Shown here one piece after another: positions 25,216-34,700 of a DNA stretch of 47,627 nucleotides (positions are counted from its first letter, which is position 1; each line of letters starts with the position of its first letter). This DNA comes from an uncultured Bacteroidales bacterium (GTDB lineage: Bacteria; Bacteroidota; Bacteroidia; Bacteroidales; UBA932), in NCBI GenBank assembly GCA_944326225.1, contig CALVDI010000012.1, positions 1-47,627 of the forward strand, given 5' to 3'. Made by a program: the position numbers and the translations under genes. Under the pieces are notes generated by a model. The model did not search any database. It worked only from the letters and a program-made list of their open reading frames with translations, and was not told the DNA's origin.

Positions 25216-26589
25216 CTATGCCATTTCTTTAATCATGATGTCAATACCCTTGGACACGATAGCCTGGATGTCTATCTTGGAAGGGTCTATGTACTCGCAG
25301 AGTGCGAAGTCCTCCTCGACCACCTCGTAGATGCCGAGCTGCTCCATCTTGTCGATGTCCTCGGCGAGGATGGCCTTGAGCAGATACACGGGATAGATGT
25401 TCATGGGGAACACCTTGGCGTATTTGCTGGTCATCACGAAAGCCCTAACACCGCCGTTGAGGTTGGAGTCCACCTTATACTTTTTCCTGGGAGTAAGCCA
25501 TGAGAAATAGGTGGATGCGAAACTGAACTTCTTGGGCCTGAATATCTTGGCCCAACCGAATGTCTCGTAGTAGTTGCCCTCGGTAATAAGGGACACGCAG
25601 TCGTCGTAGAATCCCAGATAGCCTTCCTTGCCGACATTGGTGCCGGTGAGTATGTTGCCGCTGATGAAGCGCACTTCACAGCCTTTCTGGAGTTTCTCGA
25701 CATTGTCGTTGGTCATGTCGGCGATGCCGCTCATGCACATGCCGCTGATGCACTTCACGTAGCCGGGAGTGCTTACGCGGGGACCTCCTACTGCGACGGT
25801 CTTGCGCATGTCCACCTTGCCTGTGGCGAAGAAGCGGCCGATGATGGCCAGCATCTGGAGATTGACAGTCCAGACCATATCACCCTTGTTTACAGGGCAG
25901 ATGTGATTGATCTGCACACCTACGTTGCCGGCGGGATGGGGCCCGTCGAATACATGGAACTCCACTCCGCTGAGTCTGTGGAACGGAGTGCAGGCATGTG
26001 TCTTGGCATTCAGACCGAAATGTATCTTGGGAGTAATCTTGGACAGTACACTGATAGCTGTCTGTATATTCTCCACCTCCTCCTTCAGGATGTAGTCATA
26101 GTCCGCAGCCAGAGGAGCGGAGTCGAATCCGGAGATGTAGAGTGCCTGGGGGCGTACTTCCGGATTGGGGATGATACCGTAGGGACGCTGCTTGATGCAG
26201 GGCCACAGTCCGCTCTCGAGGAGAGCGCTGATCACCTGCTCCGCAGTGATGGCCTCGGGCTTGGGAAGATCAAACCTGGCGTACTCCGTTTCCGGATCAG
26301 CCTTGACTCTGACCTCGAGAAGCTTTCTCTTCTCACCTCGGATAATTCCGCAGACAGTTCCGCTCACCGGAGAGGTGAATCTGACTTCAGGTCTTTTCTT
26401 ATCGAAGAAAAGGACGGATCCGGCCTTTACGGCGTCACCTTCCTTTACTGCGAGCTTTGGAATAAGGCCTCTGAAATCGGTGGGCTTTACAGCCACTGTC
26501 TCCGAAACTATACTCTTGAGGATACGGGCTTCCGGCACACCCTCTACAGGTATGTCCAGCCCTTGTTTCAATTTTATATAGTCAACCAT
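25216..26589 (-). CDS. nqrA: Na+-translocating NADH:quinone reductase subunit A
   Basis: 457 residues, first gene of the operon. A soluble subunit on the cytoplasmic face, related to RnfC but without iron-sulphur motifs; it contributes to quinone reduction. Landmarks: KLKQGLDIPVEGVPE at the start, SPVSGTVCGIIRGEKRKLLEV, and GNILTGTNVGKEGYLGFYDDCVSLI. The operon promoter is at 26620-26627. Confidence 0.96.
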   Translation of the reverse strand: MVDYIKLKQGLDIPVEGVPEARILKSIVSETVAVKPTDFRGLIPKLAVKEGDAVKAGSVLFFDKKRPEVRFTSPVSGTVCGIIRGEKRKLLEVRVKADPETEYARFDLPKPEAITAEQVISALLESGLWPCIKQRPYGIIPNPEVRPQALYISGFDSAPLAADYDYILKEEVENIQTAISVLSKITPKIHFGLNAKTHACTPFHRLSGVEFHVFDGPHPAGNVGVQINHICPVNKGDMVWTVNLQMLAIIGRFFATGKVDMRKTVAVGGPRVSTPGYVKCISGMCMSGIADMTNDNVEKLQKGCEVRFISGNILTGTNVGKEGYLGFYDDCVSLITEGNYYETFGWAKIFRPKKFSFASTYFSWLTPRKKYKVDSNLNGGVRAFVMTSKYAKVFPMNIYPVYLLKAILAEDIDKMEQLGIYEVVEEDFALCEYIDPSKIDIQAIVSKGIDIMIKEMA

Positions 26590-26619
26590 ATCCTTTTATG
26601 TAAAACAAAAATTTGGGTG

Positions 26620-26627
26620 CAAATATA
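26620..26627 (-). promoter_or_regulatory. -7 promoter box of the nqr operon
   Basis: On the minus strand TATATTTG, an exact -7 match, ends 30 bases before the nqrA ATG. The -33 element is weak. The opposing pcrA box is 14 bases away. Confidence 0.5.
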
Positions 26628-26640
26628 GATAAAACTTTTG

Positions 26641-26648
26641 TAGATTTG
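26641..26648 (+). promoter_or_regulatory. -7 promoter box of the pcrA-like helicase
   Basis: TAGATTTG matches TAnnTTTG and lies 25 bases before the ATG at 26674. The nearest upstream TTTG (26612-26615) is 25 bases away, longer than usual. Confidence 0.45.
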
Positions 26649-26673
26649 TGCTCCAATTTAAAAAGAATGTGAA

Positions 26674-29004
26674 ATGAATTTGTCGGGTTTGAATAGTGCT
26701 CAGCAAGAGGCAGTTAAGTGCGTGAGCGGAGCTTCGATGATTATCGCGGGAGCCGGTTCCGGGAAAACTCGTGTGCTTACATGGAAGATTGCGGCCATAA
26801 TCGAGAGCGGAATCGAGCCTTCCTCCATCATGGCCCTGACCTTTACCAACAAGGCGGCCAGGGAGATGAAGGAGCGTGTCGCGGCCATAGTCGGCAGGGA
26901 CAAGGCCCGCCGCCTGTGGATGGGTACTTTCCATTCCATATTTGCCCGCATATTGAGGGACAATGCCGGACTTCTCGGATTTCCGAAGGCATTCACCATC
27001 TACGATGCATCCGATGCCAGGAACGCCATAAAGGCCTGTATCAGAGAACTTCAGCTGGATGACAAGACATACAGGCCGGGAGAGGTGCTTTCCCGCATAT
27101 CCACGGCCAAGAACTACCTGGTGACGGCATCGGACTATATGAACAACCATGAGGCGATACGCAAGGATACCCAGATGCGCAAGGGCCGGATATGCGATGT
27201 CTATAAGCTCTATGCGGAGAAATGTAAGGCCGAGGGGGTAATGGACTTCGATGACATACTCCTGTATACCAATATCCTGCTCAACAAGCATCCGGAAGTG
27301 GCGGAAAGTCTAAGGAGTGTCATATCGCACATACTGGTGGATGAGTATCAGGATACCAACATGGCACAGTACCGGATAGTGAGGATACTTGCGGCCCGTA
27401 ACCACAACATCACTGTGGTCGGGGATGACTCCCAGAGTATCTACGCATTCCGTGGTGCCAGGATACAGAACATCCTCAATTTCAAACGGGATTATCCGGA
27501 GGCCAGGGAGTTCCGCCTGGAGCAGAATTACCGCTCCACTCAGACCATAGTCAACGCGGCCAACTCGGTCATCGCGCACAATACGAACCGTCTGAAGAAA
27601 GAGTGCTTCTCGGAGGGAGACAAAGGCGAGAAGATAGAGCTGATACGTGCATACGACGACAGGGAGGAGGCGGCCTCCATCGTGTCTTCCATCATTAGGC
27701 GGATCTATTCCACAAAGGCCTCTTACGACTCCTTCTCGATACTCTACCGTGTCAATTCCCAGTCCAGGGTGCTGGAGGAGGCCCTGCGCAAGAAGAATAT
27801 ACCTTATATAATATATGCTGGCCATTCGTTCTATGAGCGCAAGGAGGTCAAGGATATGCTGGCCTATATGAGGCTGGTGCTCAATCACAGTGACAACGAG
27901 GCTTTCCGCCGGGTAGTCAATCTGCCGGCCAGGGGCATAGGGCAGACTTCGATGGCCAGGCTGTCGGAGGCAGCGTCCGCATCGGGGATGTCGTTGTGGG
28001 AGATGTGCTCGAGTCCGGAACTTGGCCGCTGGGACATCAAGGAGGCTGCTGCTGCCAAGCTGCGGATGTTCGCGGATATGATAGACAGTTTCAAGGCCCG
28101 CATATGGACGGACGACGCATATACTCTGGCTGTGGCCATAGCCGAAGGCTCCGGGCTGCTTCCGTCGCTGAGGGCCGACATGTCGGTGGAGGGTATGTCG
28201 GCTCTGGGCAATGTGACAGAGCTGCTCAACGGAGTTCAGGAATTTGTGGCCAATGAAGTGGAGACGGCGGAGCAGATGGGAGAGCACGGCAAGATACCGA
28301 CTCTGGAGGCCTATATGGAGAATGTGGCCCTGCTTACCGATGCCGACAAGGCTGAGGACGAGGATGAGAACAACCGGGTGAAGCTGATGACCGTCCACGC
28401 ATCGAAGGGCCTGGAGTTCCCGTATGTGTATATCGCCGGGATGGAGGAGAATCTGTTTCCGTCGTCCATGTCCTCCACTGCGGAGAATGTGGAAGAGGAA
28501 AGACGGCTCTTCTATGTGGCTCTGACCAGGGCTGAGAAGGCCGTGACACTCTCATATGCGGGCAGCCGCTTTTTGAACGGCAAGACCTCGGCCTGCCGTC
28601 CGAGCCGCTTTCTCAAGGAGATAGACCCAAGATACCTGAACGGGACTGTGGAGGATTTCTCCTCGGTAGGAGGAGATGACTACGGGGATGACGACAGCGG
28701 ATGGAATGGTTGGCGGCAGCATCGGAGCCAGCCTCAGATCCATAATCAGGTGCAGGCCCGGCAGGAAGCGGTCAGTGTCAGACCAGATATGTCCAGATTT
28801 AAGCCGGTAGAGAAAGTCAGGACATTTTCCGGGCCGATAGCGGATTCGGTCTCGGCGGGGGATAAGGTACGGCATGACAAGTTCGGTATCGGGGAGGTAA
28901 TCTCGGTGTCCGGATCAGCCCCGGACATCAAGGCCGTTGTCAGGTTTGACGCAGCCGGAGAGAAGACTTTGCTGCTGAAGTTTGCCAGATTGCAAAAAGT
29001 ATAA
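26674..29004 (+). CDS. pcrA: UvrD/PcrA-type superfamily 1 DNA helicase
   Basis: 776 residues. An SF1A 3'-5' helicase in repair and replication-conflict resolution. Motifs in order: Q-motif GLNSAQQEAV, Walker A AGAGSGKT (25-32), Walker B ILVDEYQDTN, motif III VGDDSQSIYAFRGA, motif IV EQNYRSTQTIVNAA, motif V LMTVHASKGLEFPYVYIAGMEE and motif VI RRLFYVALTRAEK. The C-terminal 50 residues (VRHDKFGIGEVI, VRFDAAGEKTLL) are the PcrA Tudor-like domain that contacts RNA polymerase. Monocistronic, divergent from nqrA. Confidence 0.96.
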   Translation: MNLSGLNSAQQEAVKCVSGASMIIAGAGSGKTRVLTWKIAAIIESGIEPSSIMALTFTNKAAREMKERVAAIVGRDKARRLWMGTFHSIFARILRDNAGLLGFPKAFTIYDASDARNAIKACIRELQLDDKTYRPGEVLSRISTAKNYLVTASDYMNNHEAIRKDTQMRKGRICDVYKLYAEKCKAEGVMDFDDILLYTNILLNKHPEVAESLRSVISHILVDEYQDTNMAQYRIVRILAARNHNITVVGDDSQSIYAFRGARIQNILNFKRDYPEAREFRLEQNYRSTQTIVNAANSVIAHNTNRLKKECFSEGDKGEKIELIRAYDDREEAASIVSSIIRRIYSTKASYDSFSILYRVNSQSRVLEEALRKKNIPYIIYAGHSFYERKEVKDMLAYMRLVLNHSDNEAFRRVVNLPARGIGQTSMARLSEAASASGMSLWEMCSSPELGRWDIKEAAAAKLRMFADMIDSFKARIWTDDAYTLAVAIAEGSGLLPSLRADMSVEGMSALGNVTELLNGVQEFVANEVETAEQMGEHGKIPTLEAYMENVALLTDADKAEDEDENNRVKLMTVHASKGLEFPYVYIAGMEENLFPSSMSSTAENVEEERRLFYVALTRAEKAVTLSYAGSRFLNGKTSACRPSRFLKEIDPRYLNGTVEDFSSVGGDDYGDDDSGWNGWRQHRSQPQIHNQVQARQEAVSVRPDMSRFKPVEKVRTFSGPIADSVSAGDKVRHDKFGIGEVISVSGSAPDIKAVVRFDAAGEKTLLLKFARLQKV

Positions 29005-29102
29005 GATTTATTAATGATAATTGCAAATCCGCGGCAATCTTGGCACGGGAATTGTAGTGGTATTCAATGAAGTTTTTCATAGTTTAAGTTTAGGTTAAGT
29101 AG

Positions 29103-29137
29103 CTGGGCCGCGTCCGATCTGAAGGATAGTGGCCCAG
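29103..29137 (+). terminator. Terminator after the helicase gene
   Basis: CTGGGCC (29103-29109) and GGCCCAG (29131-29137) form a 7-bp stem, with GTCC/GGAT pairing inside, then GAATTTTTAT. It ends 8 bases before the convergent dehydrogenase stop. Confidence 0.55.
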
Positions 29138-29144
29138 TGAATTT

Positions 29145-30458
29145 TTATAGCAGCTCGATGTTGTTTCTCTCCTTGACATCCTTCATGGCATTCCTTGTGT
29201 CGAATACGAATCGGGCATATTGCTGCACTATATTGTAGTCAATACAAGTGTGAGCGGTAGTAATGACGGTGATGTCAGAATCAGACAAAAGTGATCGGCT
29301 TAGTTCGGTTTCACCGGTATATGTAACTCCTTTGTCGTGATATTCCTTTACATATGGATCATAGAAGCGTACGTTTGCTCCCTTTTTGCGCAATACATTA
29401 ATAACTCTTATGGCTGGACTCTCCCGACAGTCATCTATATCGGCCTTGTAGGCCACTCCAAGCACCAGGATGTCCGAGCCTTTTAAGGATTTGGAAAATT
29501 CATTCAGAATGTTGGCGATACGCTGCACGCAATATTCAGGCATCCGGTCGTTGATCATCATGGAGGTCTCGATCATGGAGGTGTGGAATGCGTATTCCCG
29601 TACCTTCCAGCTCAAATAGTAGGGGTCCAGCGGTATGCAGTGGCCTCCCAGACCTGGGCCGGGATAGAATGCCTGGAATCCGTATGGCTTGGTCCTGGCA
29701 GCGTCAATCACTTCCCAGATATTTATCTTCATTCTGTCGCAGAGCATGGCCATCTCATTGATGAGGCCAATATTGATGTTGCGGTATGTGTTCTCAAGAA
29801 TTTTCTCCATCTCGGCAATTGCCGGAGATGATACGGGATATACCCCTCCTTCCAGGAAACTCTCGTACATGGTCTTGATGACATCTTCTGCATCCTGTCC
29901 TATGGCCCCTACAACCTTAGGTGTGTTATGGGTCTTGTAGTGTACATTGCCGGGGTCTACTCTTTCAGGGGAGAAGGCCAGGTAGAAATCTTTCCCGCAT
30001 ACGAGACCGGAGCCTTTTTCCAGGATAGGACGGACTATGTCGGAAGTGGTGCCGGGGAACGTCGTGGACTCCAGCACCACCATAGTGTCTTTCTTCAGAT
30101 ATTCAGCAATCTGTATGGAGGAATGCTCTATGTATGACAGATCCGGCTGCTGATGCGTGTCAAGCGGTGTGGGAACACAGATGGCTATGAAATCCATTTC
30201 TGCTATCCGGCTGAAATCCGTCGTGGCTTTCAGCATACCGTCGGCTGTTAAGGTTTTCAGGGTCTCGCTGTTTACATCGGATATGTAGTTTTCCCCGTTG
30301 TTGACTTTGCTGACTTTGTCATCCAGCAGGTCGAATCCGGTGGTCTTGAATCCTGCTCTGGCTATCTCGACAGCAAGGGGAAGTCCTACATATCCGAGTC
30401 CTACCACACCTGCCGCTATGCTTTTGTCTGAGATTTTCTTTAGAAGCTGTTCTTTCAT
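29145..30458 (-). CDS. UDP-N-acetyl-hexosamine 6-dehydrogenase (WbpA/WecC-like)
   Basis: 437 residues of the UDP-glucose/GDP-mannose dehydrogenase family. NAD Rossmann motif VGLGYVGLPLA (about 19-29), ICVPTPLD, STTFPGTT, FSPERVDPG, and the catalytic Cys274 in GGHCIPLDPYYLSWK. It oxidises C6 of a UDP-GlcNAc-type sugar twice to the uronic acid, a precursor for O-antigen, capsule or glycan. Substrate is inferred from overall likeness to WbpA-type enzymes. No other polysaccharide genes are adjacent, so it is a stand-alone gene with its own -7 box. Confidence 0.88.
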   Translation of the reverse strand: MKEQLLKKISDKSIAAGVVGLGYVGLPLAVEIARAGFKTTGFDLLDDKVSKVNNGENYISDVNSETLKTLTADGMLKATTDFSRIAEMDFIAICVPTPLDTHQQPDLSYIEHSSIQIAEYLKKDTMVVLESTTFPGTTSDIVRPILEKGSGLVCGKDFYLAFSPERVDPGNVHYKTHNTPKVVGAIGQDAEDVIKTMYESFLEGGVYPVSSPAIAEMEKILENTYRNINIGLINEMAMLCDRMKINIWEVIDAARTKPYGFQAFYPGPGLGGHCIPLDPYYLSWKVREYAFHTSMIETSMMINDRMPEYCVQRIANILNEFSKSLKGSDILVLGVAYKADIDDCRESPAIRVINVLRKKGANVRFYDPYVKEYHDKGVTYTGETELSRSLLSDSDITVITTAHTCIDYNIVQQYARFVFDTRNAMKDVKERNNIELL

Positions 30459-30478
30459 TTTCAGTCTGTTTATCCCGA

Positions 30479-30486
30479 CAAAGATA
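30479..30486 (-). promoter_or_regulatory. -7 promoter box of the UDP-sugar dehydrogenase
   Basis: On the minus strand TATCTTTG, ending 20 bases before the ATG. The -33 position is weak. Confidence 0.5.
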
Positions 30487-30506
30487 GGGCTTTTTATGAC
30501 AGGCTG

Positions 30507-31601
30507 TCATTCAAGGAGGAATTCCTTTATACTTTTGACACCCGGATAACCGAAATAATTCTCAATGTCTCCCTTGACGTACAGTTTCCTGCCTATGTAG
30601 CCTGGATGGTCCACAAGGTTGACCGCGTCCCTCATGTCGCCTGAAGATGGCAGCTCGATGGCGGCGCATTCTTCTCTCGTGGAAGCTTTGACATTATCTG
30701 CCAGAGCCAGGTGGGATTCTTTTGTAAATGGCGGATCGAAACTTACCTTGGATGTGCTGACATCGCCTCCGACGATGTAGCCGCATACCCATACGTCTTC
30801 CGCTCCCAGGTTCATGGCCAGATCAGCGATTTTCAGAGCTTTCTCCATCGATGATCCGTCATTGCCGCTGCCGAGCGTGAAGTCCTCGTACATCCAGTTG
30901 CGTACAGTGTCTATCTCTACTGAGAATGAGTCTGATGTCTCGGCGGATGCGGACAACTTTATGGTCAGCATGTCAGCGGCTTCCAGCTGTCTGGACAGAA
31001 TCGGCACTTCGTTGCCGTTGTCCGTGCAGGTGACCCGCAGTATGCCGGGCAGGAAGAAGGCCGTCCTGGTCTCTGAATACGGATAGGCCAGGGACTGACC
31101 GTCTGAATGTATGGCCACATCCGATGCCGGAAACCTGTCCTTGAACGAATCGGCGAATATAAGCTTCATGCCGCAGTTGAGCTGAGTGCAGTTGAATGCG
31201 ACCGATACGGTCTGTCCGCTTCCTACCACCACTGTCCTCAGGTCTCCGAACTGGGGCATGTCGAATCCGGGCTTTTCAAATTCAATGGACTGCAGCGACA
31301 CGTCGTAGCTGCCGGACTGTACTCTGACTGGGTCGGGCCGTTCCCCGTACGGACCTTTATATATGATATCTCCGCCGGAGGAGGCGACTGTGAGGATGAA
31401 GTCGTTGGTGTCAGGCAGATTGAGACTGCTGCCGGCGGATTTGAACAGCTCTCCCAGACGTCGGCTCATGTAGATGTCACTGTAATCGGTAGACAGGCCA
31501 AAAGAAATATACGAGTCTCCCGTCGTCATCTCGTCCTTGCACGCAGTCATCGCAACCACGGCCATCAGGAGGACGAATCCCTTCAAAATTCTCTGTGTCA
31601 T
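30507..31601 (-). CDS. Lipoprotein, DUF4493/DUF6359-like domains
   Basis: 364 residues. The start at 31601 (MTQRILKGFVLLMAVVAMTAC) gives a lipoprotein signal with Cys21; an in-frame ATG 11 codons earlier would add a needless leader. The N-terminal part (about 35-250, beta-rich: SYISFGLST, FILTVASSGGDIIYKGPYG, GSYDVSLQS) resembles DUF4493-type domains, and the last 110 residues (EDVWVCGYIVGGDVS; YIGRKLYVKGDIENYFGYPGVKSI) resemble the DUF6359 OB-like domain of Bacteroidota surface lipoproteins. Ligand unknown. Domain names are from pattern memory and are moderate. Confidence 0.6.
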   Translation of the reverse strand: MTQRILKGFVLLMAVVAMTACKDEMTTGDSYISFGLSTDYSDIYMSRRLGELFKSAGSSLNLPDTNDFILTVASSGGDIIYKGPYGERPDPVRVQSGSYDVSLQSIEFEKPGFDMPQFGDLRTVVVGSGQTVSVAFNCTQLNCGMKLIFADSFKDRFPASDVAIHSDGQSLAYPYSETRTAFFLPGILRVTCTDNGNEVPILSRQLEAADMLTIKLSASAETSDSFSVEIDTVRNWMYEDFTLGSGNDGSSMEKALKIADLAMNLGAEDVWVCGYIVGGDVSTSKVSFDPPFTKESHLALADNVKASTREECAAIELPSSGDMRDAVNLVDHPGYIGRKLYVKGDIENYFGYPGVKSIKEFLLE

Positions 31602-31631
31602 AGTATTTCTTTTTAAAATTAAAGTTGTCGG

Positions 31632-31639
31632 CAAAGATA
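31632..31639 (-). promoter_or_regulatory. -7 promoter box of the lipoprotein gene
   Basis: On the minus strand TATCTTTG, ending 30 bases before the ATG at 31601; the -33 region is AT-rich without a clear TTTG. Confidence 0.5.
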
Positions 31640-31708
31640 TGTTCCTGGGCGGATTAAAAATTTAATAGAAAAAAACGTGTGAGAATATTTTTGTTTTTAG
31701 AAAAAAAT

Positions 31709-31716
31709 TAAATTTG
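31709..31716 (+). promoter_or_regulatory. -7 promoter box of the large oxidoreductase
   Basis: TAAATTTG, exact consensus, ends 25 bases before the ATG at 31742. A TTTG at 31690-31693 is 15 bases upstream, shorter than the usual 19. Confidence 0.5.
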
Positions 31717-31741
31717 TAACAACGACACTAACTTGTACAAT

Positions 31742-34700
31742 ATGTATCGAATAACATCCCATCCGATTCTTCCCGTACCAGCGGAAGATACTGTATCATT
31801 TAAGTTTGAGGATAAAACAATAACAGGGCAGAAGGGGCAGACCATCGCCGCCGCCATGCACCAGGCCGGCTGTCCTGTACATAGTCTCAGTCTCGACCAC
31901 CGCAAGAGGACTATGGAGTGCGGTATCGGCAAATGCGGCGCTTGCGAGATGCTCGTGGACGGCAAGATCCGCCGTATCTGCATAACCAAGGTGGACGGAG
32001 TCCGGGAGGTCGCAAGGCTCAGCGCCGACAGCGGCTTCAAGGGCGTTCTGGTTACAGAGAAGGACGGAGTGGAGGAGGAAAAGGAGGTCTACAGGACTAC
32101 CGTGGCCATTATCGGTGCCGGACCGGCCGGTCTGGCAGTCCGCGAGGAGCTGCTGAAAGAGGGCGTGGACTGTATAGTAATCGACAGTAACAGCGAGATA
32201 GGCGGTCAGTTCCTGATGCAGACCCATCAGTTCTTCTTCTTCGAGAAGGAAAAGCGTTTCGGAGGGATGAGGGGATTCGATATAGCCAGGACTCTGGCCG
32301 GGGACTCTCACGAGGGCATTATGCTGGACTCTGTGGTCTGGGATATCCTCGATGGCAAGAGGCTGGCTGTCAAGAATATCGCTACCGACAAGGTCTTCTA
32401 TGTGGATACCGACGAGCTGGTCATCGCCACCGGAGCCGTGCCCTTCATGCCGGCCTTCAAGAACGACGATGTGCCTGGAGTTTACACCGCCGCCGTGGTC
32501 CAGAGGATGATGAATACCCAGTTTACGCTCTTGGGCAAGAACATCCTTACGGTCGGAGCCGGCAACATCGGCTACCTGACATCCTATCAGGCCATGCAGG
32601 CCGGGGCCAACGTCAGGATGATCATCGAAGGTATGCCCCGCGAGGGAGGCTTTCCCGTGCAGGCCAACAGGGTGCGCCGTCTCGGCATCCCGATTCTGAC
32701 CTCCCACGTGCTGGTGGAGGCTGTGCCCAATGCCGACCATACCGGCATTACCGGAGCCATCATCGCCGAGTGCGAGAACTTCAAGCCCATCCCCGGTACC
32801 GAAAGGCTCATCGATGGTATCGACTGCATCAACATCTGTACCGGTCTGATGCCTGACAACCAGCTCTTTGTCAAGGGTAATGCCGTATTCGGCCGCAGCT
32901 GCCACGGAGTCGGCGACTCCGTCCGTATCGGCGAGGGTACCTCAGCCGTCCTCCGTGGAAGACAGTGCGCGTATGAGATCCTCCAGAACCTCGGCCGCCG
33001 CTTCAATTATGACAACTACCTTCAGATCTCGAAGGAATACATTGACTCCCAGCAGCATCCCGTGAGGATACTCCAGGAGCCCGCGATGCCCTCCGCCGAG
33101 AGAGCCGCTGCCGCTCCATTTGTAATCATGGACTGCCTTTACGGATTTGCCTGCAACCCGTGTTCATTTGCCTGCAAGAGCGGAGCCATTGCCAAGAGTT
33201 CCACATCCACTACTCCCAAGATAGACTACGACAAGTGTATCGGTTGTATGCAGTGCGTGTACCAGTGCCCCGGCCTGGCCATTTTCGGCTATGATACCCG
33301 TGCCGGCAAGCTCTTCCTGCCTATCGAGTACGAGGTACAGGAGGGTTCCGGGGTATTCCTGGTGGACGACAACGGCAGGAAGGTCGGAGAGGGTGTCGTC
33401 GAGAAGATCATGCTCAAGCCCAACAAAACCAATGTGGCCCGCGTCAAGGTGGCTCAGCTCTATGACGGCGGCGTGCTGACCGATGCCCGCGGCTTCATCG
33501 TCAAGGAACGCTATCCCGCTCCCGTGGAGATGAAACCGGCTCCGTCGGTGGACGGCAAGACCTATATCTGCCACTGCGAGGACCTTACATTGGAGAGGAT
33601 ACTGGAGTTGATAGGCGACCGCAAGACTATCTCGGCCGACGAGCTCAAGCACATCTCCCGTCTTGGCATGGGACCCTGCCGCGGCAAGCGCTGTCTCCCG
33701 AGGGCCAAGTCCGCCCTGCGCCCCTACGGCATAGAGTTGACCGGTGACTTCACTCCCCGTGCGCCCATGGCCAGTCTCGTGGAGCTGGGCAATGTCATCA
33801 ACAAGGCCGGGGCGGAGAAGATAGTCCTGCCGTCCGGGGCTGTTGCCGACGGCGGCAAGGTGGGGGCTCTCGTTGCAGGAGGCGGTATGGCGGGCTCGGC
33901 GGTGTTCCGCTATCTGGCCGAGGCCGGTTTCGCTCCCGTGCTGGTCAATAAGGACCGCGGCAGCTCGTGGAGAAATATCGCCGGCGGACGTCCGGCATTC
34001 TCCCTGCCCGCGCTGGCCGACATCGCCAACCACAACCTCGAGATATTCCGGGACCTGCAGCAGCATGCGAATATAGACTTCCGCCTGATCCGCTATGTCA
34101 ACTTCGCCCACGATGAGGCGACCTACCGCTCTCTCGACGCCGCCCGCGCCTGGTCCAAGGCCTACATGGTGGATCCCAAGGATTTCCAGAAAGAGATATC
34201 GCCCTACATGCGTCCGGGTCTGGACATGTACGTGGCCGCTCAGGTGACGGAGGACTGCTGGCAGGCGACTCCGGGCAAGACCATCAACGCCGTCCGCCTG
34301 ATAGGGCGCAGCCACGGCGGCCGGATCCTCGAGGAGACCGAGCTGGTGGATGTACGCAAGGTAGGCGGAGAATACGAGGTGCTGGTACGTGACAGTGCCC
34401 GCCGCTACACTAGGTTCCGCACGGAGATATTTGTCAATGCCCTCGGATACGGCGCGGAGAAATTTGCCCACATGCTCGGCATCGAGACCGGCCTGTATCC
34501 TGTAAAGCACCAGGCCTTCATCACCAAGCGTCTGCCGCTTTTAGGCAAGGAGGGTGCTCCTTTAGACATGCTCATCGACCGCCGTCATTACAAGGGCTTC
34601 TCGGCTGTCTACGGGCAGCAGCTCGCCGACACAGGCCAGATTATCGGCTGCGCCTCTCCGGCTACCGATCCTGCAGAGGCCGGCAAGGATCTCAGAATCA

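Noticed and set aside
27310-28398. 362-codon minus-strand frame opposite the helicase gene
   Set aside because: Shadow of a gene with all SF1 helicase motifs.
33164-34510. Long minus-strand frame opposite the large oxidoreductase, and another at 31796-32905
   Set aside because: Both are shadows of the conserved plus-strand gene, with His/Gly/Val-rich composition typical of antisense frames.
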